From Catenovulum sp. 2E275 (GTDB lineage: Bacteria > Pseudomonadota > Gammaproteobacteria > Enterobacterales > Alteromonadaceae), in assembly GCF_025515275.1 (NCBI RefSeq), contig NZ_JAOPFU010000036.1:1-45502 (forward strand): DNA of 45,502 bases. Reading direction: 5' to 3'. Below are positions 17,786 to 26,244 of this stretch, in pieces (within the stretch, counting starts at the first letter, position 1; each line of letters starts with the position of its first letter). The position numbers and the translations under genes are program-made. A model generated the notes under the pieces. That model worked only from the letters and a program-made list of their open reading frames with translations. It had not been told where the DNA came from and ran no database searches.

Positions 17786-17834
17786 GCGTCTAATTTATAT
17801 ATAAGGCTGGCTATTTTATTTTCAAGAGATTTTT

Positions 17835-18641
17835 ATGATTTTTTTTGATTCACATTGTCATTTGGATTTACTCGCTAAAAAACTGGATTTAAATCAGGTT
17901 GTTATCAATTGCAAAAACAATCAAATAAACCGAATTTTAATGCCGGGCATTAGCAAAAATAATTGGTCGGAAATTAAACAGATTGCGAATGGTTATTCTG
18001 ATCAGACTCTAAAGCTGGATTATGCGTTTGGTTTACATCCTTATTTTATCGCAGAGCATGATATTCAAACTGATTTAACTGAGCTTGAAACCCAACTGAA
18101 ACGAGATAAATTTGTTGTTGCTGTCGGTGAAATTGGACTGGATAACTTTGTTGCCAAACAAATGGATAATCATAAGCAGCAAGAAATATTATTGATTGAG
18201 CAACTTAAATTAGCACAAGCTTATCACTTGCCTGTGATCATTCACCACAGGCAAAGTATAGATAAAATTTGTCAGTTAATCCGTGAGCAAAAATTTGAAT
18301 ATGGCGGTGTTGTACATGCTTTTAGTGGTAGTCAGCAGCAGGCGAAAAACTTAATTGAGCTTGGGTTTAAGTTAGGCATTGGTGGCATTATTACTTATCC
18401 GCGTGCAAATAAAACCCGGCAGGTAGTTAAAACATTTGGCTGTGAGCATTTTTTATTGGAAACTGATGCGCCTGATATGCCGTTAAATGGCAGGCAAGGG
18501 CAGGTTAACTCACCTGAATATTTAATTGAGATATTTAATCAATTAGTGGCATTAAAATCAATGCCCGCTGAGCAACTCAGCCGGGTATTGTGGCAAAATA
18601 CATTAGATTGTTTTCCAAAGTTAAAAGGAATAACGGCTTAG
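17835..18641 (+). CDS. yjjV: TatD-family metal-dependent hydrolase YjjV
   Basis: This 268-residue TIM-barrel hydrolase belongs to the TatD DNase family. The metal ligands are visible: DSHCHLD at the N-terminus, GEIGLDNF, a central HHRQS, VVHAFSGS and LETDAPDMPLNG near the C-terminus. The run GGIITYPRANKTRQVV and the LNGRQGQ ending place it in the YjjV rather than the TatD or YcfH subgroup. Family members have 3'-exonuclease or metal-dependent nuclease activity; the role of YjjV itself is not well defined. It is divergent from ibpA with 149 bases between start codons. Confidence 0.87.
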   Translation: MIFFDSHCHLDLLAKKLDLNQVVINCKNNQINRILMPGISKNNWSEIKQIANGYSDQTLKLDYAFGLHPYFIAEHDIQTDLTELETQLKRDKFVVAVGEIGLDNFVAKQMDNHKQQEILLIEQLKLAQAYHLPVIIHHRQSIDKICQLIREQKFEYGGVVHAFSGSQQQAKNLIELGFKLGIGGIITYPRANKTRQVVKTFGCEHFLLETDAPDMPLNGRQGQVNSPEYLIEIFNQLVALKSMPAEQLSRVLWQNTLDCFPKLKGITA

Positions 18642-18684
18642 CTCTATTGGTTTAATTTGTACTTAAAGCTTTTAGCCTTAAATT

Positions 18685-19656
18685 TTATTTTTTAACTTTT
18701 TTAATTAGCCCGTTTAAGCCCGTAATTTTTTTAAGTTGATCACGGATTATCTCGCTTTGGTTTAAATCCATTAAAATACGGCCAGATTGCTGATTTTGTT
18801 CGTTGTCTGCTTCGGCGACTTTTCCGGTGACGAATACTAAAGTAAATTGCTCAACTGCTTTAAGCTGGGTGTGATAGCCGGCTTGAATCAATTTATTAGC
18901 AAGTTGTTCGGCGTTTGTTTTAACTGAGAATGTGCCTAACTGAATATAGTATGGTTGACTCTGTGTTAATTGTTGCTGAATTTTAATTGATTCATCTGTA
19001 ATTAACTCAGCTTCTTGATGGTGAGTTAAATGGCGTGGATTATTTTCTGAAGTCGTTTTAGTTATTTGATTAGTTGTTGGTGCTGGCTGGCTATTGAAGT
19101 TGACTCGTTGAGCATCGCTACCAAACTGATAACTAATTCCTAGATAACTTAAAGAGAAATTTGGTAAATTTTTAAGTCCCTGTAATTTTTCAAGGCCAAT
19201 TTTTAAGCTTAGATTCTGGCTAAGTTTCCAGTTTAATCCAGCAGCATAACTTACGCCTACATCACCTTGTTGATGTAATATTTGGTCGTTTTGAGCAATA
19301 TCACTTAATGAATAAACTGCATCTGCTTTTAATTCAAATTCGACAAATTCGTTTAGGTCAAATGGGTAACTATAACCAAGCTTTATAAGTTCAAGCGCTT
19401 GCTCGTTTTGCTCTGTTGAGGATAATAGTATTGGTTGCTGAATTTGCAGATAGGCTAAGTTTAAAGCGCTGTTATTAATAAACCTGTATTGATAATTAAG
19501 ACTGTAGCCCTCTGAGTTAATATCTGTTTTTGCCTGATAATAAAAAAGCTCGACTGCTTGCTCTGCATGCGTATAAAAAGATGCGACAAAGGTTACTAAT
19601 AAAGAAAGAGGTAAATTAAGCGCACCAATACGCAAAGATAAGCTGTTATTTTTCAT
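18685..19656 (-). CDS. SPOR-domain envelope protein with beta-barrel-like region
   Basis: This 323-residue exported protein has a signal peptide at 1-31 (cleavage after FYTHA). Residues 33-178 alternate polar and hydrophobic residues in strand-like blocks (YSLNYQYRF, LIKLGYSYPF, LSLKIGLEKL) and end with SYLGISYQF, which looks like an outer-membrane barrel closing strand. A Q/T/N-rich linker (179-233) leads to a SPOR domain (about 234-315, beginning YYIQLGTFSVKTNAEQLANK). SPOR domains bind peptidoglycan stripped of stem peptides, mostly at division sites. The barrel reading is inference from strand pattern only. It has no operon partners; feoB upstream is separated from it by a strong terminator. 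Confidence 0.7.
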   Translation of the reverse strand: MKNNSLSLRIGALNLPLSLLVTFVASFYTHAEQAVELFYYQAKTDINSEGYSLNYQYRFINNSALNLAYLQIQQPILLSSTEQNEQALELIKLGYSYPFDLNEFVEFELKADAVYSLSDIAQNDQILHQQGDVGVSYAAGLNWKLSQNLSLKIGLEKLQGLKNLPNFSLSYLGISYQFGSDAQRVNFNSQPAPTTNQITKTTSENNPRHLTHHQEAELITDESIKIQQQLTQSQPYYIQLGTFSVKTNAEQLANKLIQAGYHTQLKAVEQFTLVFVTGKVAEADNEQNQQSGRILMDLNQSEIIRDQLKKITGLNGLIKKVKK

Positions 19657-19820
19657 TAAAGAGGATCTATTATTATTTTGCTAATTGAAAAGATTGTTGT
19701 GAATAAGCAATGAGTCTAATCATTTTTATATAAAAAATAAACAGGATTATATATTTGTGTAAATTCAAAATACATTTTTCTCTGGTTGAAACTAAGTATC
19801 TTGAAAGTGCGGGTATTAAT

Positions 19821-19853
19821 AAAAAGCGAAGTGTTTTAGGCACTTCGCTTTTT
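19821..19853. terminator. Bidirectional terminator after feoB
   Basis: AAAAAGCGAAGTG (19821-19833) and CACTTCGCTTTTT (19841-19853) form a 13-bp perfect stem with a 7-base loop, with T-runs in both directions. It ends the feoAB transcript and isolates the SPOR gene. Confidence 0.9.
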
Positions 19854-19880
19854 TTGTTGCGTGATTTATCTGGTTAAAAG

Positions 19881-22193
19881 CTACGGGATATTCACCACTG
19901 GAATAATTAAGGCTTCTTTTTCCGCTATTTTACGGCCATGACGGCGCATTGCATAAATTGCAGCCATACTGATGATTAAGCAGCCAGTTAACCAGCTTGC
20001 GCTAAATGTAGGGTTATCACTGAAAGTGGCTACCTGATATATACATGAAGCGGTGATATAAGCCAGACCGGTTGACCAAAGTGCAATAAAACTCATCCAT
20101 TTTAATCCAGCTTCACGATACATTGCGCCCATTACAGCCACACATGGAGTGTAAAGCAAAACAAAAACCAGATAAGCAAATGCGCCGGTTGAGCCATTAA
20201 ATAAGTCACCCATCGCTTGGAATGTCGATAATTGAACTTCTTGTTCTTCTGCTGCGGCTTCTAAGCCAGCATCCTGAATAATGCCTAAACCTAATGGATC
20301 GAGCAAATTGTTAGCAACATCGGCTAAGTTTGCTGGAACAGTAGCAAATGCTTCGCTAATACCAGCCATTAAATCAAATTCAGTAGCTTCACCTTCGTCA
20401 GATTCAGGCTGGCCAATTTGTGCATACAGCGCATCTAAGGTACCAACTACCGCTTCTTTTGCAAAAATACCGGTAAAAATACCAACCGTTGCAGGCCAGT
20501 TATCTTCACTGATCCCGATAGGATTAAAAACAGGGGTAATGGTTTTACTGATTTGGCTCAATACAGAGTTTTCCGAATCTTCATTACCAAAACTGCCGTC
20601 TGTGCCCCATGAATTCAAAAAGCTTAATAAGGTTACAACTATGACGATAGTTTTACCGGCACGAGTAATAAAGCCATATAACTTATCCCAAGTCTTAATT
20701 AAAACATTTTTAACTGAGGGGACATGGTAAGCAGGTAGTTCCATCACAAATGGGGTTAAAGTTGGCTTAAATAATGTACGTTTTAATAATAAACCAGTTA
20801 AAACCGCCATCACTATGCCTAATAAATAAAGCAGAAATACCAGATTATGACCGGTATGAGCAAAAAAGGCCGCAGCAAATAAGGCATATACCGAAAGTCT
20901 TGCGCCGCACGACATAAATGGCGACATAGAAATCGTTAATAATCTGTCTTTATGGGTATCTAAAGTTCGGCTTGCCATCACAGACGGTACATTACAGCCA
21001 AAACCGACAATTAAAGGGACAAAAGATTTACCCGGTAAACCCAAAGCGCGCATTAATCTGTCCATTACAAAGGCTGCTCGTGCCATATAGCCGGTATCTT
21101 CGATAACTGATAAAAACAGGTATAAACCAGCAATAACCGGAATAAAAGTAGCAACTAACTGAATACCGCCACCTAGCCCTTGGCTCAATAAAGTAACGAG
21201 CCACTCTGGTAAACCAATTGCGCTAAATAACTCAGCTGAACCATCTACAAAAATAGTGGCAAATAAAATGTCAAAAAAGTCGATAAATGCGCCGCCAAAA
21301 CTAATCGCAAATAAAAACATTAAGTACATCATGCCTAAAAATACAGGAATACCTAACCAACGATTAAGCACAATGTTGTCTACTTTATCAGTAAAGGTGA
21401 CATGGCCTTTGCTATCATGTTTTACGGTTTGTGAAACCCAGTCTTGTGCTATTTGGTAACGTTTAGAAGCGAGATAGGTCGCTAAATCCTGCTCCAATTT
21501 TTCATTTAGTTCGTTAAATACAGCTTCGCTTTGTGATAACCAAGCAACCGCTGATTTTTTATCGTAATTGCCTTCTAGCAGAGATTTTGCTTGGGTATGG
21601 CTTAGGTTGTATTCGGTTTGAAGCTCTTCAATTGCGATTTCAATTGAGTCCGAAATATCTAACTGGAATTCAGGCGGTTGATTAGACGCATTATCGATAA
21701 TACTTTGTTTTAGCTTATCTAAGCCTGTTTTTTTACTGGCGCTAATGCTCACAACCGGAGCACCGGTTAATTTTGTTAATTCTGCTTCATTGATAATAAT
21801 GCCTTTTTTAGCAGCAATATCCGCCATATTCAGCACAATTAAAGTTGGTACACCTAATTCACGTAGTTGAATGGTTAAGTAAAGGCTACGCTCAAGGTTG
21901 GATGAATCAATAATATTAAGCACAAGATCAGATTGGCCTGAGCTTAAATAGTCTCGCGCAATTTTTTCGTCAAGTGAAATATCTTTATCTTCAACATCAA
22001 GCGAATATGTGCCCGGTAAATCGACTAATTCAACGCTTTGTTCTGAATTTAAATTAAACTGACCTGTCTTTTTTTCTACTGTTACACCAGACCAGTTACC
22101 TACTTTTTGTTTCGCGCCAGTTAGGGCATTAAAGAGGGTAGTTTTACCGCAGTTGGGGTTGCCTATTACAGCAATAGATAACTTTTTTTGCAT
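19881..22193 (-). CDS. feoB: Ferrous iron transporter FeoB
   Basis: This 770-residue inner-membrane Fe(II) transporter has an N-terminal GTPase domain with G1 GNPNCGKT (11-18), G3 DLPG, G4 NMAD and G5-like SASKKTG. A GDI/helical spacer follows (about 165-270). The polytopic membrane region carries the two Gate motifs, including the conserved GCNVPSVMASRTL and CGARLSVYALFAA. Length is typical (E. coli 773). It imports ferrous iron under low-oxygen or acidic conditions. feoA starts 3 bases upstream in the same operon; no feoC is present. Confidence 0.95.
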   Translation of the reverse strand: MQKKLSIAVIGNPNCGKTTLFNALTGAKQKVGNWSGVTVEKKTGQFNLNSEQSVELVDLPGTYSLDVEDKDISLDEKIARDYLSSGQSDLVLNIIDSSNLERSLYLTIQLRELGVPTLIVLNMADIAAKKGIIINEAELTKLTGAPVVSISASKKTGLDKLKQSIIDNASNQPPEFQLDISDSIEIAIEELQTEYNLSHTQAKSLLEGNYDKKSAVAWLSQSEAVFNELNEKLEQDLATYLASKRYQIAQDWVSQTVKHDSKGHVTFTDKVDNIVLNRWLGIPVFLGMMYLMFLFAISFGGAFIDFFDILFATIFVDGSAELFSAIGLPEWLVTLLSQGLGGGIQLVATFIPVIAGLYLFLSVIEDTGYMARAAFVMDRLMRALGLPGKSFVPLIVGFGCNVPSVMASRTLDTHKDRLLTISMSPFMSCGARLSVYALFAAAFFAHTGHNLVFLLYLLGIVMAVLTGLLLKRTLFKPTLTPFVMELPAYHVPSVKNVLIKTWDKLYGFITRAGKTIVIVVTLLSFLNSWGTDGSFGNEDSENSVLSQISKTITPVFNPIGISEDNWPATVGIFTGIFAKEAVVGTLDALYAQIGQPESDEGEATEFDLMAGISEAFATVPANLADVANNLLDPLGLGIIQDAGLEAAAEEQEVQLSTFQAMGDLFNGSTGAFAYLVFVLLYTPCVAVMGAMYREAGLKWMSFIALWSTGLAYITASCIYQVATFSDNPTFSASWLTGCLIISMAAIYAMRRHGRKIAEKEALIIPVVNIP

Positions 22194-22196
22194 TAA

Positions 22197-22424
22197 TTAA
22201 CACTTCTCAACTAATATGGTTTCAGCTTCGGCTTTACGTAAACTTAAGTTAAATCCACGAACTTCGATTTCCATTGGATCACCAAGCGGTGCTAAGCGCT
22301 TAACTTTAATTTGAGCACCCGGAGTCATTCCGAGCGATAATAATTTACGGCGAAAGCCTGCTTGACTGGGGGCTATCGAAACTACTCTAACTGACTCACC
22401 TACATTAACTAAGTTTAAAGTCAT
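22197..22424 (-). CDS. feoA: FeoA, small SH3-like partner of FeoB
   Basis: This 75-residue cytoplasmic protein has the SH3-like FeoA fold (GFRRKLLSLGMTPGAQIKV, then EVRGFNLSLRKAEAETI). FeoA binds FeoB and is needed for full ferrous iron uptake. It is the first gene of the feoAB operon, with the strong ribosome-binding site AGGGGA 6 bases before the ATG. A Fur box lies about 50 bases upstream. Confidence 0.93.
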   Translation of the reverse strand: MTLNLVNVGESVRVVSIAPSQAGFRRKLLSLGMTPGAQIKVKRLAPLGDPMEIEVRGFNLSLRKAEAETILVEKC

Positions 22425-22471
22425 ACATTCCCCTGATTGATAACGAGTAAAAGCCCGATTATATGCTAAAT

Positions 22472-22490
22472 GATATTGATTATCATCTTT
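22472..22490. promoter_or_regulatory. Fur box upstream of feoAB
   Basis: GATATTGATTATCATCTTT matches the 19-base Fur consensus GATAATGATAATCATTATC at 14 of 19 positions, with the central TGAT-ATCAT core intact. It lies 48 bases upstream of the feoA ATG, a normal position for iron repression. It also faces the small plus-strand ORF at 22632. Confidence 0.7.
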
Positions 22491-22631
22491 AATCTATGGT
22501 TTTTTCAATCTTTACACTTTCTTTAAACTTTGCACTTACTTATATGCTGTATCAATGATTTATTTTTTGAGTTGAATTTAATGGATTTGAGCGCCAAAAT
22601 GAGCTTGATGCCAAATAATACGATTTGTTAA

Positions 22632-22760
22632 ATGAATTCTAAATTTAAAACTCAACTTAAAAAAGTTTTATGGCCAGATTGCCCTGTTTGTCGTAAATGG
22701 CGCTTGATAGCAGTGTGGGGCGTGCTGATGCTTTGGTATGTACTTTACACATTAAATTAA
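22632..22760 (+). CDS. 42-residue CxxC single-span membrane ORF
   Basis: This is a possible small protein of 42 residues: a basic amphipathic start (MNSKFKTQLKKVLWP), a cysteine pair DCPVC at 17-20, RKWR, and a hydrophobic helix from about 24 to 41. The layout (positive N-terminus, CxxC knuckle, one membrane span) looks like a real small membrane protein rather than noise. It lacks a good Shine-Dalgarno sequence and I do not recognise a family. It lies between the Fur box and the DUF2982 gene, 75 bases before the latter, on the same strand. Confidence 0.45.
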   Translation: MNSKFKTQLKKVLWPDCPVCRKWRLIAVWGVLMLWYVLYTLN

Positions 22761-22835
22761 CCAAGGTTAAATCATTCAATTAGTTAGAAAATGCAATAAC
22801 CAGAATTGAGGTTAAATTAGCTTTTAGGCGTATTT

Positions 22836-23531
22836 ATGTCAAATCAAGTAAAGACTCAATATATTTCTTCTGTGGTTAAACATAATGGTCGAAGTTTGGC
22901 TTTGGTTAGTTTGTTTTCACTATTTATTCTTATCATTTTATTTTCAGAGTTAGCACATATTGCAGAACTTAAACTGCCTTTAATTTTTTTGATCAGTGCC
23001 AGTATTGTTGGGGTTGTGATTGCGGTATTTAAAATACTGGAGCCTGATTATAGTTTTATGCTGAGTCAAGAGGGTTTGGTTTATCATCATAAAAAAGGAT
23101 TTTTGTTAATTGAGTGGGAGAATATTCAACGGTATGGGATCCCAACTTTGCATCAGGGTATGCAAACTCATGAATTAGCATTTATTGGGATTAAATTAAA
23201 AGATCCTGAAAAGATATTACCCAGTATTAGTTTACGTTTAATCTCTCATTTATTAATTGAACAAAGAGCTACTTTTCACCAATATTTGCGTAATCAGGCT
23301 AAAGATTTAAACCAAAGCGCATCTGAATTATCACTAAATACTGATCCATATAAAGATAAATCTGGTTATGTATACAAAGGGCTGAGAGGGATGTTTGCAC
23401 ACCGAATGAACTATTTAAGGCAATTTAGTGGATTTGATATTTTAATTCCGTCAACGGCTTTAGATAGAGATGCAGCAGACTTTCTGGTATTACTTAAGCA
23501 ATTTCAAAATGAAGTAGTAAATAATGTTTGA
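22836..23531 (+). CDS. DUF2982-like two-span membrane protein
   Basis: This 231-residue protein has two adjacent membrane segments (about 20-40 and 46-67) followed by a cytoplasmic-looking PH-like region (YSFMLSQEGLVYHHKKGFLL then IEWENIQRYGIP). It ends in a helical section (DRDAADFLVLLKQF). This resembles the DUF2982 family of Alteromonadales and Vibrionales, whose function is unknown; the family call is from recalled similarity. Nothing in the context assigns a role. It precedes the FapA-family gene by about 300 bases. Confidence 0.65.
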   Translation: MSNQVKTQYISSVVKHNGRSLALVSLFSLFILIILFSELAHIAELKLPLIFLISASIVGVVIAVFKILEPDYSFMLSQEGLVYHHKKGFLLIEWENIQRYGIPTLHQGMQTHELAFIGIKLKDPEKILPSISLRLISHLLIEQRATFHQYLRNQAKDLNQSASELSLNTDPYKDKSGYVYKGLRGMFAHRMNYLRQFSGFDILIPSTALDRDAADFLVLLKQFQNEVVNNV

Positions 23532-23835
23532 TGAGAGAGTTTATATAAGGCTTTAAAAAGTTGTAAATTAAGTTTTTTAAAATGTTTTTTTTTGTTAATC
23601 TCAATTTGGAGTAACATAAAACATAATAATGTCGGCTGTCTGATAAATAATTTTAAAGTTAAACCTGAAAATACATTCTTTAAACAAGCAATTATCACAT
23701 TTTTATGTAAATATGACCGTTATCGTAGTATTCGGTTGTTAGGTTATCTTAATAACCACTTTAGGTCATGAATTGATTCAATCAAGAAACAATTTATGAA
23801 TGTTAATATTTAAGTTGTAATTGACGGGCTGTGCT
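23532..23835. other. Intergenic leader of the FapA-family gene
   Basis: These 304 AT-rich bases contain no credible ORF. There is a small perfect hairpin at 23742-23757 (GGTTAT, loop CTTA, ATAACC) and a palindrome at 23773-23785 (TTGATT-C-AATCAA). Either could be an operator or leader structure for the following gene; no promoter could be chosen with confidence. Confidence 0.45.
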
Positions 23836-25497
23836 ATGTCTAATTTGGCATTTGAATTTGATAAAAATAATAATAAATTATTTGTTCTAATAAATTGTAC
23901 TGAAGGAGATAGCTTACCTACCGACGCAAGTATAAAAGCACAGTTTGAAGAATCTAAATATAAAGAATTCTTTTATTTCCCTGAAGAAGCCTCTAAAGCT
24001 GTTGCTTTAGTAACCCAGTATTTTACATCAAAGCAGTTTGGTAAAGAAGTACGGTTTGCTATAGCGGAAGCTCGTCCCGCCAAAATTAAAATTCGAGTAG
24101 CTGAAGATAAGATGACTGCCAGTGTTGAACTAACAGCGGCATTTGGCGGACCTAATTTAAATGAAAAACAAATTATAAAATGCGCGACCCAAAAAGGGGT
24201 TGTCATGGGGATTGATGAATCTGCGCTCGGTGAATTAGTTCAAAAAATTAAAACGGGTCCAATAGGTGAAGTCTACCATCAGGTGATAGCAAATGGACAG
24301 TTACCTAAGAGAGGAGACGATAGTACATTTGAGTACTTAACAAAATCGATTAAAGACAGAGTACTTCAACCTCAAGAAGTTGATCATGGTAAAGTCGACA
24401 TGCGAGATTTAGGCTCATTGATGTCTGTTAAACCAGGAGACCCTTTGGTTCGCCGTCATCCTCCAACAAAAGGGCGAGCAGGCTATAATGTATTAGGAAA
24501 AGCTGTATTAGCGGAACCTGGTAGTGAAATTCCTTTTGAGATAGGTTCTGGTAGCTGTATTTCTCCTCAGGACCCTAATTTATTAATATCAGAGATCCAT
24601 GGACTACCTTATACATTTGAAAAAGGGGCTAGGGTTGATAATGTTCTGGAATTGCAAAAAATTGATGTTTCAACTGGACATATAGATTTTAAGGGCGGCG
24701 TTATTGTTAATGGTGACGTATCTGAAGGGATGAAGCTAAAAGCGAATGGGAATGTAACCATTGCGGGGTTTGTTGAAAATGCTGAGCTAGAGATAGATGG
24801 CGACTTAACCGTAATGAAAGGGATTATAGGCCGTAAAACCGATGATGATAGTGATCCCGAACAAACTGCATTTCAATGTAATGTCAAAGTATCAGGTAAT
24901 GTCTGCGCCAAGTATATTCAAAATGCATTTGTCGATGCTGGAAAACAAGTCCAATTCCAAGGGCAGATTTTACATTCGAGAATTATTGCAGACAGCATTT
25001 ATGGTGGTACAGATAAATCTCCAGCTGGAAAAATTGTTGGCGGGTTTTATCAGGTATCTAAAGGTGTCAGATGTGCCACAATTGGCGCAATTGCCTCTAC
25101 TAACACTATTTTTCATCTTTATCCGGAATTAAACGAAAAGTTAGAAAAAAAGCAAACTTTGATCAAGTTACTTAAAAACAAAGAAGAGATTTTGCAGGAA
25201 ATTAAAGCTGCATGGGAGCACTTAAGGGAAGATGATAGTTCAGAAAACAAAGCAAAACTAATAGAAGAGACTATTGCTTCATATAAACTGCATGATAAAG
25301 AATTAAAGAAGTTTTCCAAAGCAATTGAACATTTAAATGTTCAAATTGAAAAAGGGATGCAGGCTGTAACTGTATACGCCAGTCGGGAGTTCTTTAGTAA
25401 AACTCATTTACGTATGGGGCAGGTACGTTATGTTTCACAAGATGATATGCGCAATACCAAAATAGGTTATAAAGACGGCCAGTTTACTAAAGTGTAA
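23836..25497 (+). CDS. FapA-family (DUF342) protein
   Basis: This 553-residue cytoplasmic protein has an N-terminal region (about 1-150) followed by the DUF342/FapA core: GDPLVRRHPPTKGRAGYNVL and then a beta-helix of repeating short strands (GGVIVNGDVSEGMKLKANGN, VTIAGFVENAELEIDGDLTV). A C-terminal coiled coil spans about 430-520. FapA-family proteins are polymer-like beta-helices; some members affect polar flagellum or cell-pole protein localisation in Vibrio, but no such role is shown here. An in-frame TTG at 23821 adds five residues; the ATG at 23836 is the better start. No flagellar genes are nearby. Confidence 0.82.
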   Translation: MSNLAFEFDKNNNKLFVLINCTEGDSLPTDASIKAQFEESKYKEFFYFPEEASKAVALVTQYFTSKQFGKEVRFAIAEARPAKIKIRVAEDKMTASVELTAAFGGPNLNEKQIIKCATQKGVVMGIDESALGELVQKIKTGPIGEVYHQVIANGQLPKRGDDSTFEYLTKSIKDRVLQPQEVDHGKVDMRDLGSLMSVKPGDPLVRRHPPTKGRAGYNVLGKAVLAEPGSEIPFEIGSGSCISPQDPNLLISEIHGLPYTFEKGARVDNVLELQKIDVSTGHIDFKGGVIVNGDVSEGMKLKANGNVTIAGFVENAELEIDGDLTVMKGIIGRKTDDDSDPEQTAFQCNVKVSGNVCAKYIQNAFVDAGKQVQFQGQILHSRIIADSIYGGTDKSPAGKIVGGFYQVSKGVRCATIGAIASTNTIFHLYPELNEKLEKKQTLIKLLKNKEEILQEIKAAWEHLREDDSSENKAKLIEETIASYKLHDKELKKFSKAIEHLNVQIEKGMQAVTVYASREFFSKTHLRMGQVRYVSQDDMRNTKIGYKDGQFTKV

Positions 25498-25504
25498 GTC
25501 GAAT

Positions 25505-26152
25505 TCATTTGAATAATCGCCAGCGTTTTGAGTCGCTAGAACGGGTTGGTGTGCAGTTTTCTCTGACATAGTGATCAACTGCATCTGTGATAACTAAAGC
25601 GCGCTGAATGGGGCAAAAAAAGCTAAAAACATCTTTTTCAAAATCAGCATCAATTGCGGTTGTCATTTTATATAAAGTGCCAACGGCTGTTTCTTCTACT
25701 CTAAAAGGCAGTTTTACCACAAAATCTCGTTCAAGCCACCAGATTAGACTCATGTGTTCTTCGTTAGCAATATCTATCATACGTTCGCGTAAAGTATCAC
25801 CTTCAACAAATCGGCGATTTCTAAAAGGCCCAACCCAGTGACCGCTAACGGGTTTTACACTTGGTCCAATTCGCATTAGTTCTGCAGTTAAACTGGTATC
25901 GGGTCGTTTTAACTCAATCACATATTGTTCTTGATCTGGGCTGGTTAAACTGTCTATTTTTGATTTGAGGCTGGCATAAAAATTAGTAAAACCTTCAGCG
26001 GTTTTAGTGCCTGAAGCATTATTATTGGATTTATTTTGGTTTGATCCTAAGTTAGTTTCCTGAGATAAAAAAGGTTTTTCGGCTACGGCAATATAGACAC
26101 CTAAAGCAATTAAAATGAGAGCGGCTGATATATGCCTAATCCAGAACCACAT
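25505..26152 (-). CDS. TcpQ/PilL C-terminal-like membrane-anchored protein
   Basis: This 215-residue protein has an N-terminal membrane anchor (IRHISAALILIALGVYIAVA, about 5-25), a Ser/Asn-rich linker and a C-terminal domain at about 105-200. That domain (FVEGDTLRERMIDIANEEHM, then SLIWWLERDFVVKLP) has the TcpQ/PilL-C pattern of a W-rich strand-helix module, which in pilus and secretin systems helps secretin function. No pilus or secretin genes are adjacent, so the role is open. It is convergent with the FapA-family gene, 7 bases between stops, and may be co-transcribed with lpxL upstream (92-base gap). Confidence 0.6.
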   Translation of the reverse strand: MWFWIRHISAALILIALGVYIAVAEKPFLSQETNLGSNQNKSNNNASGTKTAEGFTNFYASLKSKIDSLTSPDQEQYVIELKRPDTSLTAELMRIGPSVKPVSGHWVGPFRNRRFVEGDTLRERMIDIANEEHMSLIWWLERDFVVKLPFRVEETAVGTLYKMTTAIDADFEKDVFSFFCPIQRALVITDAVDHYVRENCTPTRSSDSKRWRLFK

Positions 26153-26244
26153 AATACGTTTTAAATCCTTGTTAGTATTTTCTGAGCTTGCCTATAATTG
26201 GTTTAAATAGCAACTGCTTGATAACAGATTAGGCGATTTTTAGC

